NCBI GenBank assembly: GCA_040902425.1
Contig: JBBDXI010000061.1
Location: 1-64,000, forward strand
Direction: 5' to 3'
Source of the DNA: JBBDXI01 sp040902425
Lineage (GTDB): Bacteria > Planctomycetota > Phycisphaerae > Phycisphaerales > UBA1924
Length of the DNA stretch: 64,000 nucleotides
Shown here: in pieces, positions 6,654-14,229 of the stretch
Layout: each line of letters opens with the position of its first letter
Numbering within the stretch: the stretch's first letter is position 1
Notes under the pieces: model-generated
Seen by the model: only the letters and a program-made list of their open reading frames with translations
What the model was told of the DNA's origin: nothing
Database searches by the model: none
Translations under genes and position numbers: made by a program

Positions 6654-7940
6654 GGCTTGGGGGAGATTGAACCCGAACTGGTACTGGGCGCCGTAGATCG
6701 GGTAGTGGACATCGAGGCGGAACCCGCGGAACTCGGCGGGGGCCAGCCCGAGCTTCCCGCAGACGTGCCGGAGCATCTCGGGGTACCGCGGCACATGGGC
6801 CAGACGGGCGTTCGCCAGCCCGCCGGCGATCGGCCGGATGACGTCGTGCTGGTGGAAGCGGTCGTTCTCGCGGGACGGGGTGGTGTCGATCCGCACGATC
6901 CCCCGCTCGACGGTGTTGTAGATGGCCAGCTCGGGCGAGGACCCGGGGTAGACCTCCGGGTGGAGGAACACATCGACCGTCATGCGCTTGGTCGGGGTGT
7001 CGATCACGCGGAAGATGGCGATGCGCCGCCGTCCGTCCTGTCCGGCGTACCGCCTGAGCGCCGCGCACCGCTGGTCGGCAACCACGAGGTCCACCGCCGA
7101 CCGGAGCCCGACGTCGTCCCCCGCCACGGTGTAGGTCACCATGCCGCCGGACATCTGCGGTTCGATGCGCGGCAGCGGCTCCGTCGAGAACTCCGGCAGG
7201 ATGGAGGGGAAGGCGACGGGCCCTTCGGCCGGCCGGCCGTCCAGGGTCAGGACCGAGGTGTCCGGCTTTGAGAGATCGCCGCTGGCGATGACCACCCGGG
7301 CCTCGGGGCGCATGCGTCGCAGCCCGAACTCGCCCTGGAGGTTGGCCCGATCAACCGAGACCCCGTCGAGCGCCGGCCACAGCAGCAGGGCCATGAGGTC
7401 GGCCTCCATGGTGATCCCGCGCAGCAGGCTCATCGCCCTGAAGGCGTCGTGCCGGGCGGCGAGCTCCTGCTTCTGGTGCGCGTCCGGCAGGAAGGCGTTG
7501 ATCATCGCTTCGGCTTCGGCGCGGTCGCCCGCCTCGGCCTCGACGAACCGCTCGAAGCGGTCGTACGCCTCCGAGACCCGCCGCACCACCTCCGCCGGCA
7601 CCCGCCGGCGCGTCGCCGACTTCAGCAGCCGCCGCATCGACGCCCGCGCCGGAACGTGGGCCGCGGTCGCCAGCGGGTTCTTCTCTGTCGCGAGCCGGAA
7701 CACCTGCCAGCCCAGCCGATGGTCGATCGCGAACGCCCGCTCGACGTCGGCGGCACGGCGGAGCTCCGCCGACCCCGCGGAGAGGAGCGCCAGCGTGGTC
7801 TGCTGGAGCTCGCCGAGCACCGCGCCGGCCGCGGCCTCGAAGGTGGGGGCCGGGCGGCCGCCGGGCAGCCGGGGCCCGATCGGCTGCGGCACTCCGGGCG
7901 GGGCGTCGCCGGAGGGGTCTGGGGTGGTCAAGGCTGACAC
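6612..7940 (-). CDS. Conserved protein of unknown function, divergent partner of a repeat/dockerin operon (copy 2)
   Basis: This 442-residue paralogue of 2770-4047 starts at GTG 7940, with AAGGAG eight bases upstream. The HTH-like segment AFAIDHRLGWQVFRLAT is near residue 70, followed by a long helical region (EAYDRFERFVEAEAGDRAEA), then an alpha/beta C-terminal half with HPEVYPG, PRYPEMLRHVCGKLGL and EFRGFRLDVHYPIYG. The last 15 residues (after FGFNLP) have no counterpart in copy 1 and come from the sequence of the truncated membrane gene, so the natural stop was probably lost and replaced. It stands back to back with two secreted repeat/dockerin genes, as copy 1 does with one. Function unknown; a regulator of the divergent genes is a testable inference. 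Confidence 0.8.
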   Translation of the reverse strand: MSALTTPDPSGDAPPGVPQPIGPRLPGGRPAPTFEAAAGAVLGELQQTTLALLSAGSAELRRAADVERAFAIDHRLGWQVFRLATEKNPLATAAHVPARASMRRLLKSATRRRVPAEVVRRVSEAYDRFERFVEAEAGDRAEAEAMINAFLPDAHQKQELAARHDAFRAMSLLRGITMEADLMALLLWPALDGVSVDRANLQGEFGLRRMRPEARVVIASGDLSKPDTSVLTLDGRPAEGPVAFPSILPEFSTEPLPRIEPQMSGGMVTYTVAGDDVGLRSAVDLVVADQRCAALRRYAGQDGRRRIAIFRVIDTPTKRMTVDVFLHPEVYPGSSPELAIYNTVERGIVRIDTTPSRENDRFHQHDVIRPIAGGLANARLAHVPRYPEMLRHVCGKLGLAPAEFRGFRLDVHYPIYGAQYQFGFNLPQAPTSVHRSVPEQDR

Positions 7941-8029
7941 CGCATGGGCTCCTTAATTGAACGCGGAGGGCGTGTGAGTGTACCACAAGACATGAAAAAG
8001 AAACAGTTCTAGAACCGACGAAGAACTCC

Positions 8030-8057
8030 TTGACGCGCGCCCGTCACGGGGTACATT
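8030..8057 (+). promoter_or_regulatory. Putative sigma-70-type promoter for the second repeat/dockerin operon
   Basis: TTGACG (8030-8035), a 16-base spacer and TACATT (8052-8057) lie about 50 bases upstream of the start codon at 8110. Spacing and -35 sequence match the promoter proposed for the first module (4095-4122). Confidence 0.5.
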
Positions 8058-8109
8058 GTGCCTAGTGGCGACAGAGCCCGGAAACCCGTCGAACCCCGAG
8101 GATTCAACG

Positions 8110-9435
8110 ATGAACAGGCCGACCCCAGGGTGGTTCCGCCACGCCCCATCCGTGCCGCTGGCGATCGCGGCGCTCCTCGCCACGAGCGGCGGGGCCGGGG
8201 CTCAGCCGTGCACCCCGGAGTGGTCCGCGCTGGGGACGGGCGTGAACAACAACCAGGTCTTCGCGCTCACGGTGTTCGACGGTTCGCTCATCGCGGGCGG
8301 CATGTTCACGGCGGCGGGGGGCGTCGCGGGGACCACCCGGATCGCCCGCTGGGACGGGCAGGGTTGGTCCGCGCTGGGCTCGGGCATCAACAACCTGGTC
8401 TTCACGCTCGGCACCTTCGAGGGTGGTCTCTATGCCGGGGGCTCGTTCACGGCCGCCGGCGTCGTGCCGGCCCTCCGGGTCGCCAGGTGGGACGGCACCG
8501 CCTGGTCGGCGCTCGGGTCGGGCATCGACGGCGGCTATGTCCGGTCCCTCACCGTCTTCGATGACGGGACCGGGGCGGCCCTGTACACGGGCGGGTTCTT
8601 CACGAGCGCCGGGGGCGTGCCGGCCAACCACATCGCCCGGTGGGATGGCCTCGCGTGGTCGGCCCCGGGGATCGGCATGGACAGCCCGGTCTGGCCGATT
8701 GCCGGCTTCGGGGGCGACCTGTACGCGGGCGGCTTCTTCACCATCGCGGGGGGCGTCCCGGCCGTCTATATCTCCAGGTGGGATGGCGAGTCGTGGTCCC
8801 CGGTCGGCAGCGGGGGCCTCAACGGCGCTGTCCTGACCCTCGCGCTCTTTGACGGCGACCTGTACGCCGGGGGCTTCTTCACGACGGCCGGGGGCGTCAT
8901 CGCCAACCAGATTGCCCGGTGGGACGGCGCGGCCTGGTCCGCCCTTGGCACCGGCGTGGCGGGCGGGAACGTCCAGGCCCTCGCCGCGTTCGACGATGGC
9001 AGCGGCCCCGCGCTCTACGTCGGGGGCGCGTTCACCTCCGCCGGCGGTGTCGCGGGGACGGGCCGCATCGCCCGGTGGGACGGCGAGTCGTGGTCGTCGG
9101 TGGCGGGCGGCACCAACAACGCCGTCAACGCCCTCACGGTCTACGACGACGGCGGCGGGCCCGCGCTCTACGTGGGCGGGGGGTTCACCAACGCCGGCGG
9201 TGTGCCGGCCAACCGAATCGCCCGGTGGGGGTGCCCGCCCGCGGCTCCCTGCTACGCCAACTGCGACGGCAGCACGACCGCGCCGGTGCTCAATGTTCAG
9301 GACTTCTCCTGCTTCCTGGCCCGCTACGCCGCCGGCGAGGCGTACGCCAACTGCGACGGCAGCACCACCGCGCCCGTGCTCAACGTGGAGGATTTCTCCT
9401 GCTTCCTGAACGAGTATGCCGCCGGCTGTTCATGA
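8110..9435 (+). CDS. Secreted 50-residue-repeat protein with C-terminal dockerin-like pair, copy 2
   Basis: The 441-residue protein starts at MNRPTPGWFR with GAGG upstream. A signal peptide ends near GGAGAQP. The body has seven to eight units built on LYAGGFFTxAGGVxAxxIARWDG and W-S-x-LG-x-G. These are more diverged from each other than the units of copy 1, and some units lack the DDGxG insertion, giving lengths near 45-50 residues. Two dockerin-like units (NCDGSTTAPVLNVQDF with CFLARYAAG, then NVEDF with CFLNEYAAGC) close the protein. It is followed after 44 bases by a third paralogue and probably shares its transcript. It is expected outside the cell; ligand unknown. Confidence 0.88.
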   Translation: MNRPTPGWFRHAPSVPLAIAALLATSGGAGAQPCTPEWSALGTGVNNNQVFALTVFDGSLIAGGMFTAAGGVAGTTRIARWDGQGWSALGSGINNLVFTLGTFEGGLYAGGSFTAAGVVPALRVARWDGTAWSALGSGIDGGYVRSLTVFDDGTGAALYTGGFFTSAGGVPANHIARWDGLAWSAPGIGMDSPVWPIAGFGGDLYAGGFFTIAGGVPAVYISRWDGESWSPVGSGGLNGAVLTLALFDGDLYAGGFFTTAGGVIANQIARWDGAAWSALGTGVAGGNVQALAAFDDGSGPALYVGGAFTSAGGVAGTGRIARWDGESWSSVAGGTNNAVNALTVYDDGGGPALYVGGGFTNAGGVPANRIARWGCPPAAPCYANCDGSTTAPVLNVQDFSCFLARYAAGEAYANCDGSTTAPVLNVEDFSCFLNEYAAGCS

Positions 9436-9479
9436 TCCGCGCCCGTCGAGCCGCCCCCGGGGCGGCAAGGAGTTCGAGA

Positions 9480-10772
9480 ATGAGCCATCGGATATCGAGC
9501 GTGCTGGCCCTCGCCGCCCTGAGCGGATCGGCCGGCGCCCAGCCGTGCGCCCCGGCGTGGGGACCGATCGGGAGCGGCCTCAACAACGCCGTCAACTCGT
9601 TCGTCGTCTTCGAGAACAGCCTCTACCTGGGGGGCTTCTTCAACAGCGCCGGGGGCGGCCCGGGCGACTACATTGCCCGCTGGAGCGGCCAGGCGTGGTC
9701 GCCGGTGGGGACCGGGATGAACATCACCGTCGAGACCCTCGCGGTCTATGACGACGGCGGCGGCGCCGACCTCTACGCGGGGGGGCTGTTCACCGCCGCC
9801 GGGGGCGTGCCGACGCGCCGCATCGCCCGATGGGACGGCCAGGCGTGGGCGCCGCTCGGCGAGGGGATCGGTAACGACACCACGAGCAGCCTCGTCCGCG
9901 CGTTCGCGGTCTTCAACGGCGAGCTCCACGTCGGGGGGTTCTTCACCATCGCGGGGGGGATGACCGCCCGCCGCATCGCGAAGTGGAACGGCCAGGCGTG
10001 GTCGCCGCTGGGCAGCGACATGAGCAACGGGGAGGTCTACGCGCTGGCCGCCTTCAGCGGCGAGCTCTACGCGGCCGGCAGCTTCTCCAACGCCGGCGGT
10101 GTGCCGGTCGAGTACATCGCCAAGTGGGACGGGCAGTCCTGGTCGGATGTGGGCGGCGGCATGGATGACGAGGTGTACTCACTGTTCGTCTACAACGACG
10201 GGTCGGGCGCGGCCCTGTACGCCGGGGGCCAGTTCTTCGAGGCCGGCGGCGATACCGCCGAGTCGATCGCCAGGTGGAACGGCACGGCGTGGTCCCCGGT
10301 CGGCGACGGGATGAACAGCACGGTCCTGGCCATGGAGGCCTTCGACGACGGGAGCGGTGCCGCCCTGTACGCCGCGGGCGCGTTCACCAGCGCGGACGGG
10401 TCACCCGCCAACCGCATCGCCCGCTGGGATGGTCAGTCGTGGAGCGCCGTGGGGTCCGGCCTCAACAACACGGTCAGGACGCTCGCGGCGCTGAACGGGA
10501 CCCTCTACGTCGGCGGGAACTTCACGAGCGCCGGTGGCCAGCCCGCGAACTTCATCGCCGCATGGGGGTGCCCGCCCGCCGCACCCTGCTACCCCAACTG
10601 CGACGGGTCGACGGTCGCGCCGGTGCTGAACGTGCAGGACTTCGGCTGCTTCCTCACCCGCTACGCCGCCGGCGAGAGCTACGCCAACTGCGACGAGAGC
10701 ACGACACCCCCCGTCCTCAACGTGCAGGACTTCGGGTGCTTCCTCACCCGCTACGCCGCCGGCTGCCCCTGA
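9480..10772 (+). CDS. Secreted 50-residue-repeat protein with C-terminal dockerin-like pair, copy 3
   Basis: The 430-residue protein starts at MSHRISSVLA with AAGGAG eight bases upstream. A much longer in-frame extension to 8919 overlaps copy 2 and is an antisense-like artefact. The signal peptide ends near GSAGAQP. The repeats carry LYAGGxFxxAGGxxxxxIARWDGQ and AWSPLG/VG-x-GM-N phrases, then two dockerin-like units ending NVQDFGCFLTRYAAGCP. The short 44-base spacing from copy 2 and the good ribosome binding site suggest one operon of two tandem paralogues. Localisation should be extracellular. Confidence 0.88.
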   Translation: MSHRISSVLALAALSGSAGAQPCAPAWGPIGSGLNNAVNSFVVFENSLYLGGFFNSAGGGPGDYIARWSGQAWSPVGTGMNITVETLAVYDDGGGADLYAGGLFTAAGGVPTRRIARWDGQAWAPLGEGIGNDTTSSLVRAFAVFNGELHVGGFFTIAGGMTARRIAKWNGQAWSPLGSDMSNGEVYALAAFSGELYAAGSFSNAGGVPVEYIAKWDGQSWSDVGGGMDDEVYSLFVYNDGSGAALYAGGQFFEAGGDTAESIARWNGTAWSPVGDGMNSTVLAMEAFDDGSGAALYAAGAFTSADGSPANRIARWDGQSWSAVGSGLNNTVRTLAALNGTLYVGGNFTSAGGQPANFIAAWGCPPAAPCYPNCDGSTVAPVLNVQDFGCFLTRYAAGESYANCDESTTPPVLNVQDFGCFLTRYAAGCP

Positions 10773-10903
10773 GACGATCGTGGCGCGCGGTATGCTGCCG
10801 CCATGGAGCCCACCTCGTGCTTCACCTGGGCGAGCCATTCCCGCTGGCGAAGACGGGCTAGCACCGAGGCGGTGGCAATGGTGGGCTTGTCGGGGAAGCG
10901 GAA

Positions 10904-10971
10904 ACACCCCAGTACTACGAAGTGTTCGGGCGGCGTTACACCCCAGTACTACGAAGTGTTCGGGCGGCGTT
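10904..10971 (+). repeat. Two perfect 34-bp tandem repeats
   Basis: The unit beginning ACACCCCAGTACTACGAAGT and ending TTCGGGCGGCGTT is present twice without spacer (10904-10937 and 10938-10971). It is non-coding in any sensible frame and sits between the third repeat/dockerin gene and a dockerin-tail relic. Confidence 0.9.
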
Positions 10972-11040
10972 CCGACCGTCACTCCCTCATCAAGTCGAGG
11001 CCGAGCATCATCACCAACCGCGCGTGGCGTGAGGATGCCT

Positions 11041-11109
11041 CCGGCCCCTGTCCTCAACGTCGCCGACTTCGGCTGCTTCCTCACCAGGTACGCCGCCGGC
11101 TGCCCGTAG
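11041..11109 (+). pseudogene. Dockerin-tail relic
   Basis: The last 22 codons before the stop read PAPVLNVADF plus GCFLTRYAAGCP. This is the exact type of ending found on the three repeat/dockerin proteins. No signal peptide, repeat body or first dockerin unit precedes it, so it is the 3' remnant of a fourth family member. The region 10773-11040 upstream holds only the tandem 34-mers and no gene that I can support. Confidence 0.75.
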
Positions 11110-11129
11110 CCGGACTGGGTCACCAACGA

Positions 11130-11171
11130 GCTACGGGCGCAGGCGCCGTCGAGGCGGCATGGGCGCACCCC
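11130..11171 (+). repeat. Direct repeat, left copy
   Basis: GCTACGGGCGCAGGCGCC followed by GTCGAGGCGGCATGGGCGC and ACCCC. It is repeated at 11532-11575 with one mismatch and a 2-base insertion. The two copies flank the small gene at 11173-11517. Confidence 0.8.
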
Positions 11172-11172
11172 A

Positions 11173-11517
11173 TCAACTCGCGGGCGAGGCAGGCGGGGCC
11201 GGGTGGGTGGGGCCCGACCAACCGCGGCGTTCGGATTCGAGCACGCCCGCGTACAGAACGTTCCGCATGTGGGGGTCCCGGAAGCGGATCGGCTCCTCAC
11301 CGGGGCGGGCGCGGCTGCGGATCTCGACCTCCCAGATGCGCTCAGGTTGGGTGCCGGAGTTGTTAGCGATGTACAGGCTGTGGACGCTGACGTGGCAGGT
11401 GTGGTCGAGCCGCGCAAGGCGCGCCCAGAGGTCCGGGGGCGCGGATGGGCGATCGTCGCTCAACAGGTCAGACATCGGCCGAGAGAGCATAAAGGGGGAA
11501 CATGAAGCCGCGCTCAT
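11173..11517 (-). CDS. Small hypothetical protein, paralogue of 11627-11977
   Basis: The protein has up to 114 residues. The conserved core is LWARLARLDHTCHVSVHSLY, then WEVEIRSRARPGEEPIRFRD and an LESERRGW ending. The same layout (aromatic, a W-E-V-x-I-R strand, an I-R-x-R-D turn and an E-x-E-x-x-GW helix end) recurs in the plus-strand gene at 11627-11977, which supports both as real. An internal start at 11475 (MSDLLSDD) is possible; no start has a strong ribosome binding site. The gene sits between two 42-44 bp direct repeats. The function is unknown. Confidence 0.5.
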   Translation of the reverse strand: MSAASCSPFMLSRPMSDLLSDDRPSAPPDLWARLARLDHTCHVSVHSLYIANNSGTQPERIWEVEIRSRARPGEEPIRFRDPHMRNVLYAGVLESERRGWSGPTHPAPPASPAS

Positions 11518-11531
11518 TTAGCCTTCGTGGT

Positions 11532-11575
11532 GCTACGGGCTCAGGCGCCGCGTCGAGGCGGCATGGGCGCACCCC
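11532..11575 (+). repeat. Direct repeat, right copy
   Basis: GCTACGGGCTCAGGCGCCGC followed by GTCGAGGCGGCATGGGCGC and ACCCC. It matches 11130-11171 and is in the same orientation, about 400 bases apart. Confidence 0.8.
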
Positions 11576-11626
11576 GCTGGCGGGACCGGCGGGCGAGTTC
11601 AGGCCCGCCAGTCTCACCACACTTCG

Positions 11627-11977
11627 GTGGAGGGGCTCCGCGATGTCGCGGAACTTGGCACGGAGACGCCCGGCGACCTAATCGAGCCCGCCTCGCCAGA
11701 CGATCCAAGGGGGGTGAACGGTAGCGAAAGAACCTTCTATGGCCGGGTCGGAGCCCTGGAGAGAGTCTGCTTCGTGACGGTGCGGAATCTTCACCCTCCC
11801 TCTCGGGAAGGACCGCCCGTCGCGTTCTGGGAGGTAGCGATTCGCCGGATCGACTCGGCCGGCGAGTGCATCCGGGTACGGGATAGGTCCTTCAGGCTGG
11901 CGTTCGAGGAGGCCATAGGCGAGGCGGAAGCGGCTGGGTGGTCGGATGGCCCGTCGATTCAGTCGCCAGCGATGTAG
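11627..11977 (+). CDS. Small hypothetical protein, paralogue of 11173-11517
   Basis: The protein has up to 116 residues from a GTG start; a GTG near 11713 (MNGSERTFYGR) is a plausible later start. The core FYGRVGALERVCFVTVRNLH, FWEVAIRR, CIRVRDRSF and EAEAAGW aligns with the neighbouring minus-strand gene. The pair are divergent in direction, with the right-hand direct repeat between them. Codon use is less GC-biased than in core genes. The function is unknown; it resembles small accessory genes that travel with mobile DNA, which is only an impression. Confidence 0.5.
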   Translation: MEGLRDVAELGTETPGDLIEPASPDDPRGVNGSERTFYGRVGALERVCFVTVRNLHPPSREGPPVAFWEVAIRRIDSAGECIRVRDRSFRLAFEEAIGEAEAAGWSDGPSIQSPAM

Positions 11978-12122
11978 TGGCTCAAGCTCTTGTTCCTTCG
12001 TGCGGGGACCCGCAATGCGTGCAGCTTGCGGGTCCTTGTTCTTAGACCGGGCGATGGTGGCCCAGGCGTCTCTGGGCGACCGTTCATTCCTGACTCTACA
12101 GTCCGCTTTCGCGGCCCCTGCA

Positions 12123-12452
12123 ATGCCTCTCATGCCCCGTCAGAAACACCCCGCCCCGTGGACCACCCGCCGCCTCGCCGCCCTCCTGGGCGTGAGCGCC
12201 TCGCGCGTCAGCCAGATCGCCCGCGAGCGCCGCATCAAGCCGCTGCGAAGAGTGAACCGCGAGTGTGTCTGGCCGGCCAACGCGCCGACGCTGTTCGCGC
12301 GCCGCCCTCACGGGAACAGCAAGCTCACTCCCAGGCAGGTGGGGGCCATCCGGGCAAGCCGGGAGAGCACATGGAGGGCAGCCCGCCGCTACGGAGTATC
12401 GGCCATGACGATCAGCCTCATCCGGCGGGGGAAGCGCCGCACGAAAGGGTGA
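12123..12452 (+). CDS. Small DNA-binding protein with two helix-turn-helix segments
   Basis: This 109-residue basic protein starts at MPLMPRQKHP (a second Met lies three codons later). The first HTH is TTRRLAALLGVSASRVSQIA (residues about 14-33), of the type found in excisionase/MerR-like proteins. The second is KLTPRQVGAIRASRES followed by AARRYGVSAMTISLIRRGK (residues about 67-103), like the recombinase/homeodomain-type HTH at the end of phage HNH and resolvase proteins. A longer in-frame extension upstream to 11946 is not convincing. The likely role is a sequence-specific DNA-binding or excisionase-like factor of an accessory element. No ribosome binding site is obvious. Confidence 0.6.
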   Translation: MPLMPRQKHPAPWTTRRLAALLGVSASRVSQIARERRIKPLRRVNRECVWPANAPTLFARRPHGNSKLTPRQVGAIRASRESTWRAARRYGVSAMTISLIRRGKRRTKG

Positions 12453-12610
12453 GGGTCGCGCGATCCTCAGAGACTCGTCCCTGGTGGGGCAATACGGCTC
12501 ACGGGCACCCCGCGCCGTAGCGCTGGAGGAACGCACCGGTCGAGGCCCCCGATCGGCCCAGGTCAATGCGGGTCGCCGTGAGCATCATCGCGTTGGCGGA
12601 GGCCGTGTGA

Positions 12611-12646
12611 AAGGGCATGCCTGTGCAGAGCCACAGGCATGCCCTT
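12611..12646 (-). terminator. Strong hairpin, probable terminator of the haloperoxidase-like gene
   Basis: AAGGGCATGCCTGTG, a six-base loop and CACAGGCATGCCCTT form a perfect 15-bp stem. It lies about 65 bases beyond the stop of the gene at 12712-13986. Only a short T-run follows on the minus strand. Confidence 0.6.
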
Positions 12647-12711
12647 CAGGGACAGAACTCCGTGCCACCCGGCTTTCCCGAACGGGCGAGGCCCACGCCA
12701 GCAGGGGCACG

Positions 12712-13986
12712 TCATTCGATCGGCCGCAGCGCGTGGCTGAACGCCCAGTTGGCCGCCTGCTTGCCCGCGCGGCGTGCCCCCTCGTCGGCAAAGCGGAAGT
12801 GGATGCCCATGTAGATGCGCGCATCCACGACATCATCCGCCACCGCCGAGAAGCTCCCGTAGGTGCGGGTCCCCTGCCCCGGCACGGTCGTCGTGACCGT
12901 GAACGTGTACACGTCGTCGTCGAAGAACAGCGCGAGCGTGTGCATGAACGCGGCGGTGATACTGTTGGCGCCCGACGTGTAGTCCGGGTAGGGCGGGTCG
13001 TTGAAGAGCGGGAGCCACGTTGGATCGCCGGCCGTCCGCGGGTTGCCGTCGTTGTCACCCTCGAAGATGGCCGTGCTGGGACGCCAGACGTTGTATGCGC
13101 GCTTGGTGTCCCAGGCGACGATCAGGGCGTCGGCGGCCGAGACGTTGGCGAGCGCCAGCAGCCGCGCGGTATCGCCGATGTCCGAGAGCCGCGCCAGGGC
13201 CACCGACCTCGCGACCCCATTCATCTGCGCGAAGAAGTTCCCGGAGTAGAACGTGGCGAGGCTCGTCTGGGCCGCGGTCCTGGCGCTACCGAACCGTGCC
13301 CCGAGGACCTTCACTTCGTTGTAGTCCCTGGCGTACAGACCGCTGCTCAGGTGCGGGGGGCCGGGCTCGTGCAACAAGCCCTCGACGTCTCTCAACGCGA
13401 ACGGGGTGACCCCGCCCATCCACGGCGCCGACATCGGCTGTTGAAACGTCGGCTGCGTCGGGCGCCACTGGCCCGGTTCGGTGTTGCCGAAGAACACCTC
13501 GGGGTTCAGGGGGAAGGCCCCGTCATTGCTGCGTAAGGCAGAGACCCTGAGCGCAGCCTCCTGCCCCGCGGCCACACCCGGATCGCTCACCAGCAGCCCC
13601 TCACCCGCAAGATACGCGAGGTACTCTGCCTGGATGGTCGCGGACTGTGCAGGGAACCGACTGACCAGCATGTCGCGCGCCGCCGTGGCCGCGGCGGCCA
13701 CCGGCGAGCCGGTGGCGCCAACAACCGGCTCGGCGTAGGTCTCGAAGCGTTGCTGGTAGGCCTGGATGGCATCGTGCATCGCGATGTGCACCATCGCGAG
13801 GTCGAGAATCCACGCGGGCGCGGGCCGTGCCGCCGTGTTGACGAAGCCAACCGTCTTCGCGTTCCAGTCGGTGACGACGTCGGCGCTCGCGGGGGTCGTG
13901 GTGGCCAGCGTCGCCGCGAAACTCATCGAGAGGACGGCGTTCCGCCCCGCGGCCAAGAGGGTCTTGTACTTGAATCGAGTTGCCAT
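12712..13986 (-). CDS. Secreted vanadium-haloperoxidase-like (PAP2-type) protein with an altered active site
   Basis: The 424-residue protein starts at MATRFKYKTL with AAGGAG seven bases upstream; a signal peptide ends near PASADV. It has the vanadium chloroperoxidase/acid phosphatase fold motifs in the right order: K295-x6-R302-P303 (KRAYNVWRP), S338-G339 (DYTSGANS) and R390-x5-H396 (RIYMGIHFRFADEGA). Spacings equal those of fungal vanadium chloroperoxidase (K353/R360, S402/G403, R490/H496). The position of catalytic H404 (S-G-H) is Ala340 here, so vanadate anchoring residues are kept but the acid-base histidine is missing. I recall an S-G-A-N subgroup among bacterial homologues. Oxidation of halides is therefore uncertain. 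Its 5' leader resembles that of the upstream gene at 14230-14874. Confidence 0.85.
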   Translation of the reverse strand: MATRFKYKTLLAAGRNAVLSMSFAATLATTTPASADVVTDWNAKTVGFVNTAARPAPAWILDLAMVHIAMHDAIQAYQQRFETYAEPVVGATGSPVAAAATAARDMLVSRFPAQSATIQAEYLAYLAGEGLLVSDPGVAAGQEAALRVSALRSNDGAFPLNPEVFFGNTEPGQWRPTQPTFQQPMSAPWMGGVTPFALRDVEGLLHEPGPPHLSSGLYARDYNEVKVLGARFGSARTAAQTSLATFYSGNFFAQMNGVARSVALARLSDIGDTARLLALANVSAADALIVAWDTKRAYNVWRPSTAIFEGDNDGNPRTAGDPTWLPLFNDPPYPDYTSGANSITAAFMHTLALFFDDDVYTFTVTTTVPGQGTRTYGSFSAVADDVVDARIYMGIHFRFADEGARRAGKQAANWAFSHALRPIE

Positions 13987-14086
13987 GCGAATCTCCTTCG
14001 GTTCGTTGTCTGGTTGCACTGTGCCGCTCCGCACCAGCGGAGCAGGGGATCACCGGGATCGGCTCGCGCCGATCTGCTTCACGCGG
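13987..14086 (-). promoter_or_regulatory. 5' leader with hairpin, copy 1 of a duplicated leader
   Basis: Reading toward the gene, the leader has CCGCGTGAAGCAGATCGG, then the hairpin GATCGGC/GCCGATC (14057-14074), then an AACGAACCGAAGGAG ribosome binding region. The same order, with the same CGCGTGAARCAGATCGG box, stands before the gene at 14230-14874. The two genes also share their first residues (MATRF). Confidence 0.5.
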
Positions 14087-14150
14087 GGAGCGTTCCCGCT
14101 CCTTGTCAGCAACCGGGAACATCCGGATGCAGCGGACGCGGGCCCTGCCG

Positions 14151-14177
14151 CTGACTTGCAGAGGACCCGCAAGTCAG
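14151..14177 (-). terminator. Hairpin between the two secreted-protein genes
   Basis: CTGACTTGC (14151-14159) pairs with GCAAGTCAG (14169-14177) across a nine-base loop. It lies about 50 bases after the stop of the gene at 14230-14874 and upstream of the haloperoxidase-like gene's leader. There is no clear T-run, so it may be a terminator or an attenuating structure. Confidence 0.4.
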
Positions 14178-14229
14178 TGGCACAGTGGGAACTCAGCGCC
14201 ACCCGCCTTACAGCGCTGGTGGTCAGGGG

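Noticed and set aside
6654..7271. Continuation of the membrane-protein frame beyond 6653
   Set aside because: It is antisense to the paralogue-supported minus-strand gene at 6612-7940 and loses all membrane character.
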